A stretch of DNA of 64,000 nt from Ideonella sp. (GCA_015075165.1 JABTUY010000006.1:124001-188000), one strand, 5' to 3'. Positions 48,685 through 59,179 are shown, counted from the first letter of the stretch. Notes: generated by a model not told the origin, from the sequence alone. Numbers and translations are program-made.

Positions 48685-49620
48685 ATGAACGACCACCCCT
48701 TCCGCGACGACGCACGATTCGACGGGCGACCCTGGCGACACAGCCGTGGTTGCCGCTGCGCACTGCACGCGCGGCGCGCGTTCGCGCTCGGCGTGGCAGG
48801 GCTGGCCGTGCTGCCCGCGGCGCTGTACGCGCAGCCGATCCGCGAGTGCAAGCGCAGCAGCTTCACCAAGGTGGTGTCGGCGCAGCAGCTCGAGCAGGCG
48901 GCCGGCCAGCAATACCGCCAGATGCTGCAGCAGGCGTCGAGCAAGAAGGCGTTGGGGCCGGCCGACCATCCGCAGGTGGTGCGGCTGCGCGCGATCGCGC
49001 AGCGCATCATCCCGTTCACCGCCGAGTGCAACGCGACTGCCAAGGACTGGAAGTGGGAGGTCAACCTGTTCGGCTCGCAGGATCTGAACGCGTTCTGCAT
49101 GCCCGGCGGCAAGATCGTCTTCTACTACGGCATCCTGAGCAAGCTGCAGCTCAACGACGACGAAGTGGCCGCGGTGATGGGCCATGAGATCTCGCACGCG
49201 CTGCTCGAACACGCGCGCGAGCGCATGGGCAAGACCACCGCCACGCGCCTGGGCATCGAGCTCGGTGCGGCGCTGCTCGGCCTGGGCAACACCGGGCGCA
49301 TGATGGGCGATCTCGGCGGCCAGTTGCTGACGCTGCAGTTCAGCCGCTCCGACGAGTCGGAAGCTGACGCGCTCGGCCTGATCCTCGCCGCCAAGGCCGG
49401 CTACGACCCGCGCGCCGGCGTCACGCTGTGGCAGAAGATGCTGGCCGCGAACAAGGGCGCGCCGCCGCAGTGGCTGTCGACCCACCCGTCGGGCGAGACG
49501 CGCATCCACGACATCGAGGCGCGGCTGCCGCAGGTGGAGCCGATCTACGCCGCAGCGCCGAAGCCGCCGCAGCGCTACGCGCCGCCGCCGCTGAAGAAGG
49601 CCAGCGACAGCGGCGGTTGA
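48685..49620 (+). CDS. M48 family periplasmic metalloprotease
   Basis: A 311-residue zinc protease. An unusually long N-region (about 30 residues, Arg/His-rich) precedes the signal (AFALGVAGLAVLPAALYAQ), so a downstream start may be used. The zinc motif HEISHALLEH is near residue 167; the third ligand is the Glu of SDESEADALG near 223. After it come the HPSGETRIHDIEARLP motif typical of the family and a proline-rich tail. Relatives (BepA/LoiP-like) take part in outer-membrane protein quality control. It lies directly downstream of the IS630 element. Confidence 0.88.
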   Translation: MNDHPFRDDARFDGRPWRHSRGCRCALHARRAFALGVAGLAVLPAALYAQPIRECKRSSFTKVVSAQQLEQAAGQQYRQMLQQASSKKALGPADHPQVVRLRAIAQRIIPFTAECNATAKDWKWEVNLFGSQDLNAFCMPGGKIVFYYGILSKLQLNDDEVAAVMGHEISHALLEHARERMGKTTATRLGIELGAALLGLGNTGRMMGDLGGQLLTLQFSRSDESEADALGLILAAKAGYDPRAGVTLWQKMLAANKGAPPQWLSTHPSGETRIHDIEARLPQVEPIYAAAPKPPQRYAPPPLKKASDSGG

Positions 49621-49679
49621 GGCAGCGGCCATGGGCCGCACGAGCCGGATCGGCCGTGGCCGCACGAGTCCGGTCGAAC

Positions 49680-49764
49680 CGGGAGCCGCCGCGGATCCGG
49701 CTTCGCCGGTCCGCCAGCGGTGCCTCCCTGGGGGGGCGCCGAAGGCGCGTCGGGGGGTTCGTCA
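49680..49764 (-). repeat. Stop-codon-associated intergenic repeat, copy D
   Basis: Leftward it starts at the TGA of the MBL gene (TGACGAACCCCCCGACG), then GCGCCTTCGGCGCC, CCCCCAGGGAGG and CCGGCGAAGCCGGATCCGCGG. The block order is the same as in copies A-C, with the middle block shortened. It occupies the convergent gap between the M48 and MBL genes. Confidence 0.7.
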
Positions 49765-50400
49765 TCCCCCGCCGACGAACGGGTTCGTACGTCGCTCGTG
49801 CCCGAACGTGCTCTCGGGCCCGTGGCCCGGAATGAACACCGTGTCGTCGCCCATCGGCCACAGGCGCTGCGTGATCGACGCGATCAGCGTTTCGTGATCG
49901 CCGCCCGGAAAGTCGGTGCGGCCGATCGAGCCGGCGAACAGCACGTCGCCGACGAACGCGCGCGCGGCCTCGGCGCTGTGGAACACCACGTGGCCCGGCG
50001 TGTGGCCCGGGCAGTGCCGCACCTGCAGCACGCTGCGCCCGACCGTCACCGTGTCGCCGTCGTCGAGCCAGCGCTGCGGCGTGAACGGCTCGGCCGGCGC
50101 GAAGCCGAACATGCGGCTTTGCTCGTCGAGCGCGTCGATCCAGAACTGGTCGCCGCGGTGCGGGCCGACGACCGGCAGGCCCGCCTCGCGTGCCAACGTG
50201 CCGGTGCCGCCGGCGTGGTCGATGTGCGCATGCGTCAGCAGGATCTGCTTCAAGTCGACGCCGAGCGCTGCTACGGCGGCGCGGATGCGATCGAGATCGC
50301 CGCCGGGATCGATCACCGCGCCGGCCATCGTCTGGTCGCACCAGATGATCGAGCAGTTCTGTTCGAACGGGGTGACCGGAACGGTTCGGTAGTGCAGCAT
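49762..50400 (-). CDS. MBL-fold metallohydrolase (glyoxalase II-like)
   Basis: A 212-residue metallo-beta-lactamase-fold hydrolase. The metal motif is LTHAHIDHAGG near residue 57 (HxHxDH), followed by a His in HCPGHTPGHVVF near 113 and an Asp in FVGDVLFAGSIGRTDFPGGD near 134. This short form resembles YcbL and other type II glyoxalase-like hydrolases of thioesters such as S-lactoylglutathione. The start at 50400 (MLHYRTVPVTPFEQN) is chosen by homology; the frame extends upstream without conservation. It lies 70 bases downstream of xth, reading the same way. Confidence 0.88.
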   Translation of the reverse strand: MLHYRTVPVTPFEQNCSIIWCDQTMAGAVIDPGGDLDRIRAAVAALGVDLKQILLTHAHIDHAGGTGTLAREAGLPVVGPHRGDQFWIDALDEQSRMFGFAPAEPFTPQRWLDDGDTVTVGRSVLQVRHCPGHTPGHVVFHSAEAARAFVGDVLFAGSIGRTDFPGGDHETLIASITQRLWPMGDDTVFIPGHGPESTFGHERRTNPFVGGG

Positions 50401-50470
50401 CGTGCGGCCGATGCTAACCGCCAGCGGCGTGCGCGCGATTGCGCTGCGCGAACGGCACAGCACGGCCGCG

Positions 50471-51259
50471 TTACAGCGCGAAGTCGTAGTCGACCGTGAC
50501 CGGCGCGTGGTCGGAGAACCGCCGGTCGCGGTAGATCGATTCGCGCACCGCCTTGGCCGCGACTCCCGGCGTGGCCAGGTGGTAGTCGAGTCGCCAGCCC
50601 ACGTTGTTGGCGCGCGCCTGGCCGCGATTGCTCCACCACGTGTACTGCTCGGGCCGGTCGTTCAGCCGCCGGAACACGTCGACCAGGCCGGCCTGCTCGA
50701 GCAGGCGCGTCAGCCAGGCGCGCTCCTCGGGCAGGAAGCCTGAATTCTTCTGGTTGCCCTTCCAGTTCTTCAGGTCGATCTCCCGGTGCGCGATGTTGAC
50801 GTCGCCCACCAGGATGAACTCGCGCTCGCGCTTGAGCCGCACCAGGTGCGGGTAGATCACGTCGAGGAAGCGGTACTTCGCCTGCTGCCGGTGCTCACCA
50901 GCACTGCCGCTCGGGAAGTAGCAACTGATGATGCTGAGCTTGCGCCGCGCGTTGTCGAAGCGCGCCTCCACGTAGCGGCCCTCGGCGTCGAACTCGCGGT
51001 TCTTCAAGCCGGTGATGACCTCGCTCGGCTTCTTGCGTGTATACAAGCCGACGCCGGAGTAGCCCTTCTTCTGCGCGTAATGGAAGTGCCCGCTCAGCGT
51101 GCCGATGCGTTCGAAGCGGCCAGCCACGTCGTCGGCCTGGGCCTTGATCTCCTGCACGCCCATACAATCGGCGCCCGCCTTCTCCGCCCAGGCGACGAAG
51201 CCCTTGTTTGCCGCCGAGCGGATACCGTTCAGGTTGAGCGTGACGAGGCGAAATCCCAC
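50471..51259 (-). CDS. xth: Exodeoxyribonuclease III
   Basis: A 262-residue AP endonuclease/3'-5' exonuclease of base-excision repair. Family motifs are LNLNGIRSAANKG (first metal-binding Asn), MGVQEIKAQ with its catalytic Glu, GDVNIAHREIDL (catalytic Asp/Asn) and the closing DYHLATPG...FSDHAPVTVDYDF with Asp-His. The GTG at 51259 is preferred because AGGAG precedes it by six bases; the alternative ATG at 51274 would overlap the divergent pyrE start codon. The two genes therefore have essentially no promoter space between them. Confidence 0.93.
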   Translation of the reverse strand: MGFRLVTLNLNGIRSAANKGFVAWAEKAGADCMGVQEIKAQADDVAGRFERIGTLSGHFHYAQKKGYSGVGLYTRKKPSEVITGLKNREFDAEGRYVEARFDNARRKLSIISCYFPSGSAGEHRQQAKYRFLDVIYPHLVRLKREREFILVGDVNIAHREIDLKNWKGNQKNSGFLPEERAWLTRLLEQAGLVDVFRRLNDRPEQYTWWSNRGQARANNVGWRLDYHLATPGVAAKAVRESIYRDRRFSDHAPVTVDYDFAL

Positions 51260-51272
51260 TGGGGGCTCCTGC

Positions 51273-51953
51273 ATGAATGCACACACTTCGCGTGCCGACG
51301 CACTGGCGTTGGAGTTCGTCGGGTTCGCGGTCGACACGCAGGCGCTGCGCTTCGGGTCGTTCAAGACCAAGGCGGGGCGGCTGTCGCCCTACTTCTTCAA
51401 CGCGGGCGAATTCCACGACGGCGCCCGGCTCGGCAAGCTGGCGGCATTCTATGCACGCCGCCTGCTCGACTCGGGCGTGGCGTTCGACATGCTGTTCGGC
51501 CCCGCCTACAAGGGCATCGTGCTCGCGGCCGCGGTGGCGATCGAACTGGCGCGTCTCGGCCGCAACGTGCCGTTCGCCTACAACCGCAAGGAAGCGAAAG
51601 ACCACGGAGAAGGGGGTCTGCTGGTCGGCGCGCCGCTGGCCGGCCGCGTTGTGGTGATCGACGACGTCATCTCGGCCGGCACTTCGGTGCGCGAGTCGGT
51701 CGGCTGGATCCGCGCCGCGGGCGCGACACCGGCCGCGCTGGCAATCGCGCTCGACCGCCAGGAGCGTGCGGCCGAGGCGGGCGTCGACAAGGAGCACTCG
51801 GCCGTGCAGTACGTCATATCGGAACTGGGGATGCAGGTGGTGGCCATCGCGACACTGGCCGATCTGTTGCAGTATCTTTCCCACGCGGGTGCCGGTGCAC
51901 TCGCGACCCATGCGCCTGCGGTGGCTGCCTACCGCGATCGATACGGAGTCTGA
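51273..51953 (+). CDS. pyrE: Orotate phosphoribosyltransferase
   Basis: A 226-residue enzyme joining orotate and PRPP to give OMP in pyrimidine synthesis. The start MNAHTSRADALALEFVGFAV is followed by LRFGSFKTKAGRLSPYFFN (near residue 28), FGPAYKGIVLAAAVA near 72 and the PRPP-binding motif VVVIDDVISAGTSVRES near 126. Full length for the family. Its ATG (51273-51275) lies 14 bases from the likely xth GTG on the other strand, so each gene's promoter must lie inside the other's coding sequence. The DUF4124 gene follows after 29 bases. Confidence 0.96.
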   Translation: MNAHTSRADALALEFVGFAVDTQALRFGSFKTKAGRLSPYFFNAGEFHDGARLGKLAAFYARRLLDSGVAFDMLFGPAYKGIVLAAAVAIELARLGRNVPFAYNRKEAKDHGEGGLLVGAPLAGRVVVIDDVISAGTSVRESVGWIRAAGATPAALAIALDRQERAAEAGVDKEHSAVQYVISELGMQVVAIATLADLLQYLSHAGAGALATHAPAVAAYRDRYGV

Positions 51954-51982
51954 GCCACGTGGTCCGCCTGCCCGAGTTCGCC

Positions 51983-52693
51983 ATGCCACGCGCCGCCTCG
52001 TTGCGTGCGGCCGGTGCGGCTGCGCTGCTGGTCGGCCTGACTTGGCTGGCGTGCGGCGAGCGTGCATTCGCGCAGCAGGCGGGGCCTGGCCCGAGCGGCA
52101 TCTACACGTGCATCGACGAGAAGGGCAACCGGCGCACCTCGGACCGCGTGATCCCCGAGTGCAGCGACCGTGAGCAGCGGGTACTGAACCGCGACGGTTC
52201 GCTGAAGCAGGTGATCCCACCGACGCTGACGCCGGAAGAGCGCGCCGCGCGCGAGGCTGCGGCGCAGCGCGCGGCGGACCAGCGCACGGCCTACAACGAC
52301 GGCGTGCGGCGAGACCGCAACCTGCTGTTCCGCTACCGCACCGAAGCCGCGCACAACAAGGCGCGCGAGGCGGCGCTCGAGTCGGTGCGCGTCGCGATGC
52401 TCGCGTCGGAGCAGCGCATCCACGAGCTGCAGGCCGAGGCCAAGCCGCTGCACGACGAGGCCGAGTTCTATCGTGGCCGCAAGTTGCCGGCGCGGCTCAA
52501 GCAGCGCATCGATGCCAACCGGACCTCGGTCGCCGCGCAGCGCGACCTGATCCAGACCCAGGAGGCAGAGGTTGTGCGCATCAACCGCATCTTCGACGCC
52601 GAGCTCGAGCACCTGCGCAAGTTGTGGAACGGCGCGGCGCCCGGCACGATCGGCCCGATCTCGATGGCGGCGGTGCCCGCCAAGACCCCGTGA
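51983..52693 (+). CDS. DUF4124 domain-containing exported protein
   Basis: A 236-residue secreted or periplasmic protein. The signal peptide (MPRAASLRAAGAAALLVGLT, cleaved near FAQQ) is followed by a DUF4124 segment (GIYTCIDEKGNRRTSDRVIP with its paired Cys in ECSDRE). The remainder, residues ~95-215, is a long Ala/Glu/Arg-rich helical region likely to form a coiled coil (EERAAREAAAQRAADQRTAY; AALESVRVAMLASEQRIHEL). The function is unknown. A GTG at 51959 is an alternative start. Its stop overlaps the GTG of the next gene, indicating coupling. Confidence 0.8.
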   Translation: MPRAASLRAAGAAALLVGLTWLACGERAFAQQAGPGPSGIYTCIDEKGNRRTSDRVIPECSDREQRVLNRDGSLKQVIPPTLTPEERAAREAAAQRAADQRTAYNDGVRRDRNLLFRYRTEAAHNKAREAALESVRVAMLASEQRIHELQAEAKPLHDEAEFYRGRKLPARLKQRIDANRTSVAAQRDLIQTQEAEVVRINRIFDAELEHLRKLWNGAAPGTIGPISMAAVPAKTP

Positions 52694-53004
52694 GGCGCCC
52701 CCCGACGCCCACCGCGTGGTCGCGGGCTTCGATGGCAATCCTGCTGTTCGCCGCGTGCGCCGCGCACGCGCGGCCGGCCACGTATCGGTGCGGCGAGGAT
52801 CTCGAGGTGCGCATCGACTTCACGCCGCGCCAGGCGCAGCTACACCTGAAGGAGAGCCATTTCACGCTGCAGCGCGTGAAGTCGGCGCACGACGGGCACT
52901 ACGTGAACCGCAAGGCCGGTGTCGAGCTGATCGCCCGCAAGGGCGACCTGCGGCTGCGCGAAAGCGGGCGCGAACTGCAGTGCAAGCTGCAGATCGCCGC
53001 CTGA
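52690..53004 (+). CDS. Small exported protein, MliC/PliC-like
   Basis: About 104 residues from the GTG at 52690, which overlaps the upstream stop (GTGA); an ATG at 52732 would shorten the signal region. After a signal peptide (SRASMAILLFAACAAHARP) the mature part follows the MliC pattern: TYRCGEDLEVRIDF, QAQLHLKESHFTLQRVKSAH, then KGDLRLRESGRELQCKLQ, with two Cys that can pair. MliC proteins inhibit C-type lysozyme in the periplasm. The match is by pattern only; the invariant Ser-Gly loop is replaced by SAHDGHY. It converges with gatB, whose stop codon begins at the very next base. Confidence 0.65.
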   Translation: MRRPPTPTAWSRASMAILLFAACAAHARPATYRCGEDLEVRIDFTPRQAQLHLKESHFTLQRVKSAHDGHYVNRKAGVELIARKGDLRLRESGRELQCKLQIAA

Positions 53005-54456
53005 TCAGCGCGCCAGCTTCTGCTTCAGCAGGGCGTTGACCTGCGCCGGGTTTGCCTTGCCGGCGCTGGCTTTCATCACCTGGCCCACCAATGCATTGAA
53101 GGCCTTGTCCTTGCCGGCGCGGTACTCGTCGATCGACTTCGGGTTCGCCGCCAACACCTGGTCGACCAGCGCCTCGAGCGCGCCTGCGTCGGCGATCTGC
53201 TGCAGGCCCATGCGCTCGATCAGCGCGTCGACGTCTTGCGCGGGCTCGGCCCACAGCGCATCGAACACCTGGCGCGCCGCGTTGTGCGACACCGTGCCGT
53301 CGGCGATGCGGCCGATCAGCGCCGCCAGCGCGGCCGGCGCCAGCGGGCTCGCCTCGATCGAGACGCCGGCGGCGTTCAGCCGCTTCGACACCTCGCCCAT
53401 CAGCCAGTTAGCCGCCAGCTTCGGCTGCCGGCAGGCGTCGCGCGTGGCCTCGTAGTAGCGGGCGAACGCCAGGCTCTGCGTCATCATCGTCGCGTCGTAG
53501 GCCGGCAGGCCGTCGTCGCGCTGGAAGCGCTCGGCCATCGCCGCCGGCAGTTCGGGCATTGCCGCCAACACGCGCTCGACCCAGGCCGGCTCGATCACCA
53601 GCGGCGGCAGGTCGGGATCGGGAAAGTAGCGGTAGTCGTGCGCGTCTTCCTTGCTGCGCATCGCGCGCGTCTCGCCGCTGTCGGGGTTGAACAGCACGGT
53701 CGACTGCTCGATCGCCAGACCGTCTTCCAGACGGTCGATCTGCCAGCCGACCTCGAACTCGATCGCCTGCTGCATGAAGCGAAACGAGTTCAGGTTCTTG
53801 ATCTCGCGCCGCGTGCCGAACGGCGCCCCGGGCTTGCGCACCGAGACGTTGGCGTCGCAGCGGAAGCTGCCTTCCTGCATGTTGCCATCGCAGATGCCCA
53901 GCCACATCACCAGCGCATGCAGCGCGCGTGCGTACTCCACCGCCTCGGCCGCCGAGCGCATGTCGGGTTCGGTGACGATTTCCAGCAGCGGCGTGCCGGC
54001 GCGGTTGAGGTCGATGCCGCTGCTGCCGTGGAAGTCTGCGTGCAACGACTTGCCGGCGTCTTCCTCCAGGTGGGCACGCGTCAGCGCCACCGCCTTGCGC
54101 TGCTCGCCGAGCACGAACGGTACGTGGCCGCCTTGCACGACCGGGATCTCGTACTGGCTGATCTGGTAGCCCTTGGGCAGGTCGGGGTAGAAATAGTTCT
54201 TGCGCGCGAAGATCGACAGTGGCGCGATGCGCGCGCCCACCGCCAAGCCGAAGCGGATCGCGCATTCGACCGCGGCACGGTTGAGCACCGGCAGCGTGCC
54301 GGGCAGCGCGAGGTCGACCGCGCAGGCCTGCGTGTTCGGCGCCGCGCCGAACGCGGTCGACGCACCGGAGAATGCCTTGCTGCGGGTGTGCAGTTGTGCG
54401 TGCGTCTCGAGGCCGATCACCACCTCGTAGCCGCGGACCAGGGCCGTGTTGGGCAT
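53005..54456 (-). CDS. gatB: Asp-tRNA(Asn)/Glu-tRNA(Gln) amidotransferase subunit B
   Basis: A 483-residue subunit that binds misacylated tRNA and carries the phosphorylation/transamidation site. Motifs are [12 protein letters not shown] near residue 11, [18 protein letters not shown] near 82 and [19 protein letters not shown] near 150. The C-terminal YqeY/GatB tail domain ends [20 protein letters not shown]. The ATG at 54456 gives the standard start. It lies four bases after gatA and is the last gene of the leftward gatC-gatA-gatB operon. Its presence points to an indirect route to Asn- and/or Gln-tRNA. Confidence 0.96.
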   Translation of the reverse strand: MPNTALVRGYEVVIGLETHAQLHTRSKAFSGASTAFGAAPNTQACAVDLALPGTLPVLNRAAVECAIRFGLAVGARIAPLSIFARKNYFYPDLPKGYQISQYEIPVVQGGHVPFVLGEQRKAVALTRAHLEEDAGKSLHADFHGSSGIDLNRAGTPLLEIVTEPDMRSAAEAVEYARALHALVMWLGICDGNMQEGSFRCDANVSVRKPGAPFGTRREIKNLNSFRFMQQAIEFEVGWQIDRLEDGLAIEQSTVLFNPDSGETRAMRSKEDAHDYRYFPDPDLPPLVIEPAWVERVLAAMPELPAAMAERFQRDDGLPAYDATMMTQSLAFARYYEATRDACRQPKLAANWLMGEVSKRLNAAGVSIEASPLAPAALAALIGRIADGTVSHNAARQVFDALWAEPAQDVDALIERMGLQQIADAGALEALVDQVLAANPKSIDEYRAGKDKAFNALVGQVMKASAGKANPAQVNALLKQKLAR

Positions 54457-54460
54457 GGCG

Positions 54461-55951
54461 TCAGAACCCCGGCGGCGGCGCGACGTGCCAGTCGGTGGCC
54501 TGCTGCAGCGCATGCGCCACGCCGAGCAGCCGCGCCTCGTCGAAGTAGTTGCCGATCAGCTGCAGGCCCACCGGCATGCCGTGTTCGCCACTGCCGGCCG
54601 GCACGCTCATGCCGGGCAGGCCGGCCAGGCTCGCCGGCAGCGTGAAGATGTCGGCCAGATAAGCCTTCACCGGGTCGTCCTGCTCGCCGAGCTTCCATGC
54701 CACGCTCGGCGCCACCGGGCCGGCGATGACGGCGCAGTCGCCGAAGCAGCGCTGGAAGTCATCGGCGATCATGCGGCGCAGCTTCTGCGCCTGCAGGTAG
54801 TAGGCGTCGTAGTAGCCGTGGCTGAGCACATAGGTGCCGATCATGATGCGGCGCTTCACCTCGGCGCCGAAACCTTCGGCGCGTGTGTTGCGGTACAGGT
54901 CGAGCAGGTCGTCGTAGCGCGCGGTGCGGTGCCCGTAGCGCACGCCGTCGTAGCGCGACAGGTTCGAGCTCGCTTCGGCCGGCGCGATGATGTAGTAGAC
55001 TGGAATCGACAGCTCGGTGCGCGGCAGGCTCACGTCGATCAGCGAGGCGCCGAGCCGCTGCAGCTCGGCCAGCGCGGCGCGCACGGCCGCCGCCACGTCG
55101 GGCGCCAGCCCGTCCGGAAAGAACTCGCGCGGCAGGCCGACGCGCAGGCCCTGCAGCGGCCGGGCGGCGTCCGCCGGCTTGGCCTGCAGCGCGGCCGCGT
55201 AGTCCTGCGGCGGGCGCTGCGCGCTGGTGGCGTCGCGCGGATCGTGGCCGCTCATGGCCGAGAGCAGCAGCGCGCAGTCTTCGGCTGAACGCGCCAGCAC
55301 GCCCGCCTGGTCGAGGCTGGAGGCGAACGCGATGATCCCGTAGCGCGAGCACACGCCATAGGTGGGCTTGATGCCGGTGATGCCGCTGAACGCGGCCGGC
55401 TGCCGGATCGAGCCGCCGGTGTCGGTGCCGGTGGCGGCCGGCACCAGCCGCGCCGCGACGGCGGCGGCCGAGCCGCCCGACGAGCCGCCCGGCACGCGCG
55501 CGCGATCCCACGGGTTGTGCGCGGCGCCGTAGGCCGAGTTCTCGTTGGCCGAACCCATCGCGAACTCGTCGCAGTTGAGCTTGCCGAGCGAGATGGCGCC
55601 GGCATCGGCGAGCCGCGCGACCACCGTGGCGTCGAACGGACTGGCGTAGCCGGCCAGCATCTTCGAGCCGGCGGTGGTCGGCGCATCGGCGGTGACGAAC
55701 ACGTCCTTGTGCGCGATCGGCACGCCCAGCAGCGGCGCAGCATCGCCGCGCGCGCGCCGTGCATCGGCCGCCTGTGCCGCCGCCAGCGCGCGCTCGGCGT
55801 CGACGTGCAGGAAGGCGCCGAGCTCGTGATGAGCCGTGATCCGTGCGAGCAGATGTTTCACCAGCTCGGCGCTCGACAGCTCGCGCGCGGCCAGCGCGCG
55901 CCGCAGCGCGGCCACACCCAGCCGCTCGGGGTGCGCCAGGTCGCTGGTCAT
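54461..55951 (-). CDS. gatA: Asp-tRNA(Asn)/Glu-tRNA(Gln) amidotransferase subunit A
   Basis: A 496-residue amidase-signature enzyme that releases ammonia from glutamine for GatB. The Ser-Ser-Lys triad is in place: Lys in [10 protein letters not shown] near residue 79, and the serines in [17 protein letters not shown] near 150 and [16 protein letters not shown] near 175. The start at 55951 is fixed by homology ([20 protein letters not shown]). The A-G-rich ribosome-binding region lies inside the end of the 74-bp tandem repeat that separates it from gatC. Confidence 0.96.
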   Translation of the reverse strand: MTSDLAHPERLGVAALRRALAARELSSAELVKHLLARITAHHELGAFLHVDAERALAAAQAADARRARGDAAPLLGVPIAHKDVFVTADAPTTAGSKMLAGYASPFDATVVARLADAGAISLGKLNCDEFAMGSANENSAYGAAHNPWDRARVPGGSSGGSAAAVAARLVPAATGTDTGGSIRQPAAFSGITGIKPTYGVCSRYGIIAFASSLDQAGVLARSAEDCALLLSAMSGHDPRDATSAQRPPQDYAAALQAKPADAARPLQGLRVGLPREFFPDGLAPDVAAAVRAALAELQRLGASLIDVSLPRTELSIPVYYIIAPAEASSNLSRYDGVRYGHRTARYDDLLDLYRNTRAEGFGAEVKRRIMIGTYVLSHGYYDAYYLQAQKLRRMIADDFQRCFGDCAVIAGPVAPSVAWKLGEQDDPVKAYLADIFTLPASLAGLPGMSVPAGSGEHGMPVGLQLIGNYFDEARLLGVAHALQQATDWHVAPPPGF

Positions 55952-55954
55952 GAA

Positions 55955-56102
55955 CGCCCCCTTGCTCGCTGCGCTCGCGTCCCCCCGAGGGGGAGCGCGC
56001 CACCTTGGGGCGGCCCGGCGGTGGCTCTCGCCCCCTTGCTCGCTGCGCTCGCGTCTCCCCGAGGGGGAGCGCGCCACCTTGGAGCGGCCCGGCGGTGGCT
56101 CA
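55955..56102 (-). repeat. Two tandem copies of a 74-bp element between gatC and gatA
   Basis: Units 55955-56028 and 56029-56102 are the same length and differ at only about three positions. Leftward, the first unit begins with the gatC stop codon (TGAGCCACCGCC) and each unit carries CCGGGCCGC, a CCCCCTCGGGG hairpin and an AGCGCAGCGAGCAAGGGGGCG end that abuts the gatA start. Like the repeats at 679, 1936, 47224 and 49680 it opens TGARCCACC at a stop codon, but the inner blocks differ. Confidence 0.8.
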
Positions 56103-56399
56103 CTCGATCACCTTGGGCACCAGGTACAGGCCACCCTCCACCTGCGGCGCGCTGCGCTGGTTGCGCTCGCGCTCGTCGCCTTCGGTGACGGCGTCGTCGC
56201 GCAACCGCAGCGCGACCTCGCCGAGCGCGGCCAGCGGCGTGTACAGCGGTTCGACGCCGCGCGTGTCGACCTGCCCCATGCGCTCGACGATGCCGAAGAA
56301 GCCGTTGAGCTGCGCCAGCATCGCGCGCTCTTCGTCGGCGCTGAGCGCCAGACGCGCGAGATGGGCGATGCGCCTGACGTCATCGGGGGTCAAGGCCAT
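56100..56399 (-). CDS. gatC: Asp-tRNA(Asn)/Glu-tRNA(Gln) amidotransferase subunit C
   Basis: A 99-residue small subunit that wraps around GatA and GatB and stabilises the complex. The typical start [20 protein letters not shown] and the end [12 protein letters not shown] are present. It starts at 56399, divergent from mreB across 168 bases. Its stop codon forms the first bases of the 74-bp tandem repeat. First gene of gatCAB. Confidence 0.94.
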   Translation of the reverse strand: MALTPDDVRRIAHLARLALSADEERAMLAQLNGFFGIVERMGQVDTRGVEPLYTPLAALGEVALRLRDDAVTEGDERERNQRSAPQVEGGLYLVPKVIE

Positions 56400-56555
56400 G
56401 GGGTGAGACGGTGTGCAGGATTGCGTCCGCAGCGTGGTGCTGCACGCGGGATTCACGAAGGGCTTGGGGTATTATCGCGCGCCACGACAGCCCCTCGCGC
56501 GCCTCGCCTGCGGCCTTTCACTCGCGCAGCGTCCGCTCGACACCGAACCGATTAG

Positions 56556-57611
<1,056 letters not shown>

Positions 57612-57627
57612 CGTTTCCGATTCCCCC

Positions 57628-58548
57628 ATGGCACTGGGGACCTTCGACCGCACACCCCCGCCCTTCTTTCGCCAGGGCCCTTCGGCGCTGACCAAGCTGG
57701 CGGTGTTCTCGGCGCTGGCCGTCTTCCTGATGGCCGCCGACTCGCGGCTCAAGTACACGCAGCCGATCCGCGCCGCGCTGGCGACCGCGCTGCTGCCGAT
57801 CCAGCGCGCGCTGCTGGTGCCGGTGGAGCTCGTCGAAGGCGGCGGCGAGTACCTGCAGGGCCTGACGCACGCCATCGCCGCCGAGCGCGACGCGCGCGCC
57901 AAGCTGGTGGCGCAGGCCGAGCGTGCCGCGCGGGTCGAGCAACTGCAGGCCGAGAACCAGCGCCTGCGTGCGCTGCTCGACCTGCGCCCGGCGCTGCAGG
58001 TGGCCAGCCACACCGCCGAGGTGCTGTACGAGGCCACCGACCCGTACTCGCGCAAGGTGTTCATCGACCGCGGCTCGACGCACGGCGTGCGGGTGGGTTC
58101 GCCGGTGATCAACGACGCCGGTGTGCTCGGGCAGGTGACGCGCGTGTACCCGCTGTCGTCCGAGGTGACGCTGCTGGCCGACAAGGACGCCGCGATCCCG
58201 GTGCTGAACAACCGCACGCAGCAGCGCAGCGCCGCGTTCGGTGTCGGTGACGGCCACACGCTGGAACTGCGCTTCATCGCCAGCAACGCCGACGTGCAGG
58301 TGGGCGACGCGCTGTCCACCAGCGGCATCGACGGCGTCTACCCGCCGGGCCTGGCGGTCGCCACGGTGACCAAGGTCGAACGCAAGGTCGACTCCGGCTT
58401 CGCGCGCGTGATGCTCGAAGGCGCGGCGCGTGCCGACGGCGTGCGCCACGTGCTGGTGCTCGACCCGCTGTCGGCGCAGATGCCGCCGCGGCCGCAGCCG
58501 GAGCCCGAGGCGCAGAAACCGGCGCGAGCGCGCGGGGGCAGGCGATGA
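57628..58548 (+). CDS. mreC: Rod shape-determining protein MreC
   Basis: A 306-residue bitopic protein linking MreB to the periplasmic cell-wall enzymes. One membrane helix (residues ~24-42, LAVFSALAVFLMAADSRL) is followed by a coiled coil (AKLVAQAERAARVEQLQAEN, ~90-120) and a beta-rich periplasmic domain (RKVFIDRGSTHGVRVGSPVI near 145). The C-terminal ~30 residues are Pro/Arg-rich (MPPRPQPEPEAQKPARARGG), an unstructured tail seen in several betaproteobacteria. It starts 16 bases after mreB. Confidence 0.95.
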   Translation: MALGTFDRTPPPFFRQGPSALTKLAVFSALAVFLMAADSRLKYTQPIRAALATALLPIQRALLVPVELVEGGGEYLQGLTHAIAAERDARAKLVAQAERAARVEQLQAENQRLRALLDLRPALQVASHTAEVLYEATDPYSRKVFIDRGSTHGVRVGSPVINDAGVLGQVTRVYPLSSEVTLLADKDAAIPVLNNRTQQRSAAFGVGDGHTLELRFIASNADVQVGDALSTSGIDGVYPPGLAVATVTKVERKVDSGFARVMLEGAARADGVRHVLVLDPLSAQMPPRPQPEPEAQKPARARGGRR

Positions 58549-58639
58549 GCGCGCGCGGCCGCTCCGCAGCGCGAACCTCGCCGCGCGCAGCGCGGGGGCG
58601 GTTGTCGATGCGCCCCCTGTCGTTGCAGGAGCCCGCGCG

Positions 58640-59161
58640 ATGATCCTGCCGCGCGGCTCCGATCAGCTGCTGCTGCCGGTGAACCCGCTGTTCATCGTGG
58701 CGTCGCTGGTGTTCGCGCTCGGCTTCAATCTGATCCCGCTCGGCCGCCAGGCGGCGATGCCCGACCTGCTGGCGCTGGTGCTGGTGTTCTGGAACGTGCA
58801 CCAACCGCAGCGCGTCGGCGTCGGCATCGCCTTCGTGCTCGGGTTGCTGATGGACGTGCACCAGGGTGCGCTGTTCGGCCAGCACGCGCTGGCGTACACG
58901 CTGCTCAGCTTCCTGGCGGTCACGATTCACCGCCGGCTGCTGTGGTTCTCGGTGCTGCAGCAGGCGCTGCACGTGTGGCCGCTGTTCGCCGCGGCGCACG
59001 CGGTGTCGCTGGCGGTGCGGCTGGTCTCTGGCGGCAGCTTCCCCGGCTGGCAGCTGCTGGGCGCACCGACGCTCGAGGCGGCGTTGTGGCCGGTCGCGGT
59101 GTGGGTGCTGCTGGCGCCGCAGCGGCGCGCGCCCGACCCGGACGAGAATCGGCCGTTGTAA
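58640..59161 (+). CDS. mreD: Rod shape-determining protein MreD
   Basis: A 173-residue inner-membrane protein with about five membrane helices (VNPLFIVASLVFALGFNLIP; GIAFVLGLLMDVHQGALFGQ). It belongs to the elongasome with MreB and MreC. The ATG at 58640 has AGGAG at 58627. The 91 bases after mreC hold GC-rich inverted segments but no gene. mrdA follows after 18 bases. Confidence 0.93.
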   Translation: MILPRGSDQLLLPVNPLFIVASLVFALGFNLIPLGRQAAMPDLLALVLVFWNVHQPQRVGVGIAFVLGLLMDVHQGALFGQHALAYTLLSFLAVTIHRRLLWFSVLQQALHVWPLFAAAHAVSLAVRLVSGGSFPGWQLLGAPTLEAALWPVAVWVLLAPQRRAPDPDENRPL

Positions 59162-59179
59162 GGCACAGCGAGCACCGGC

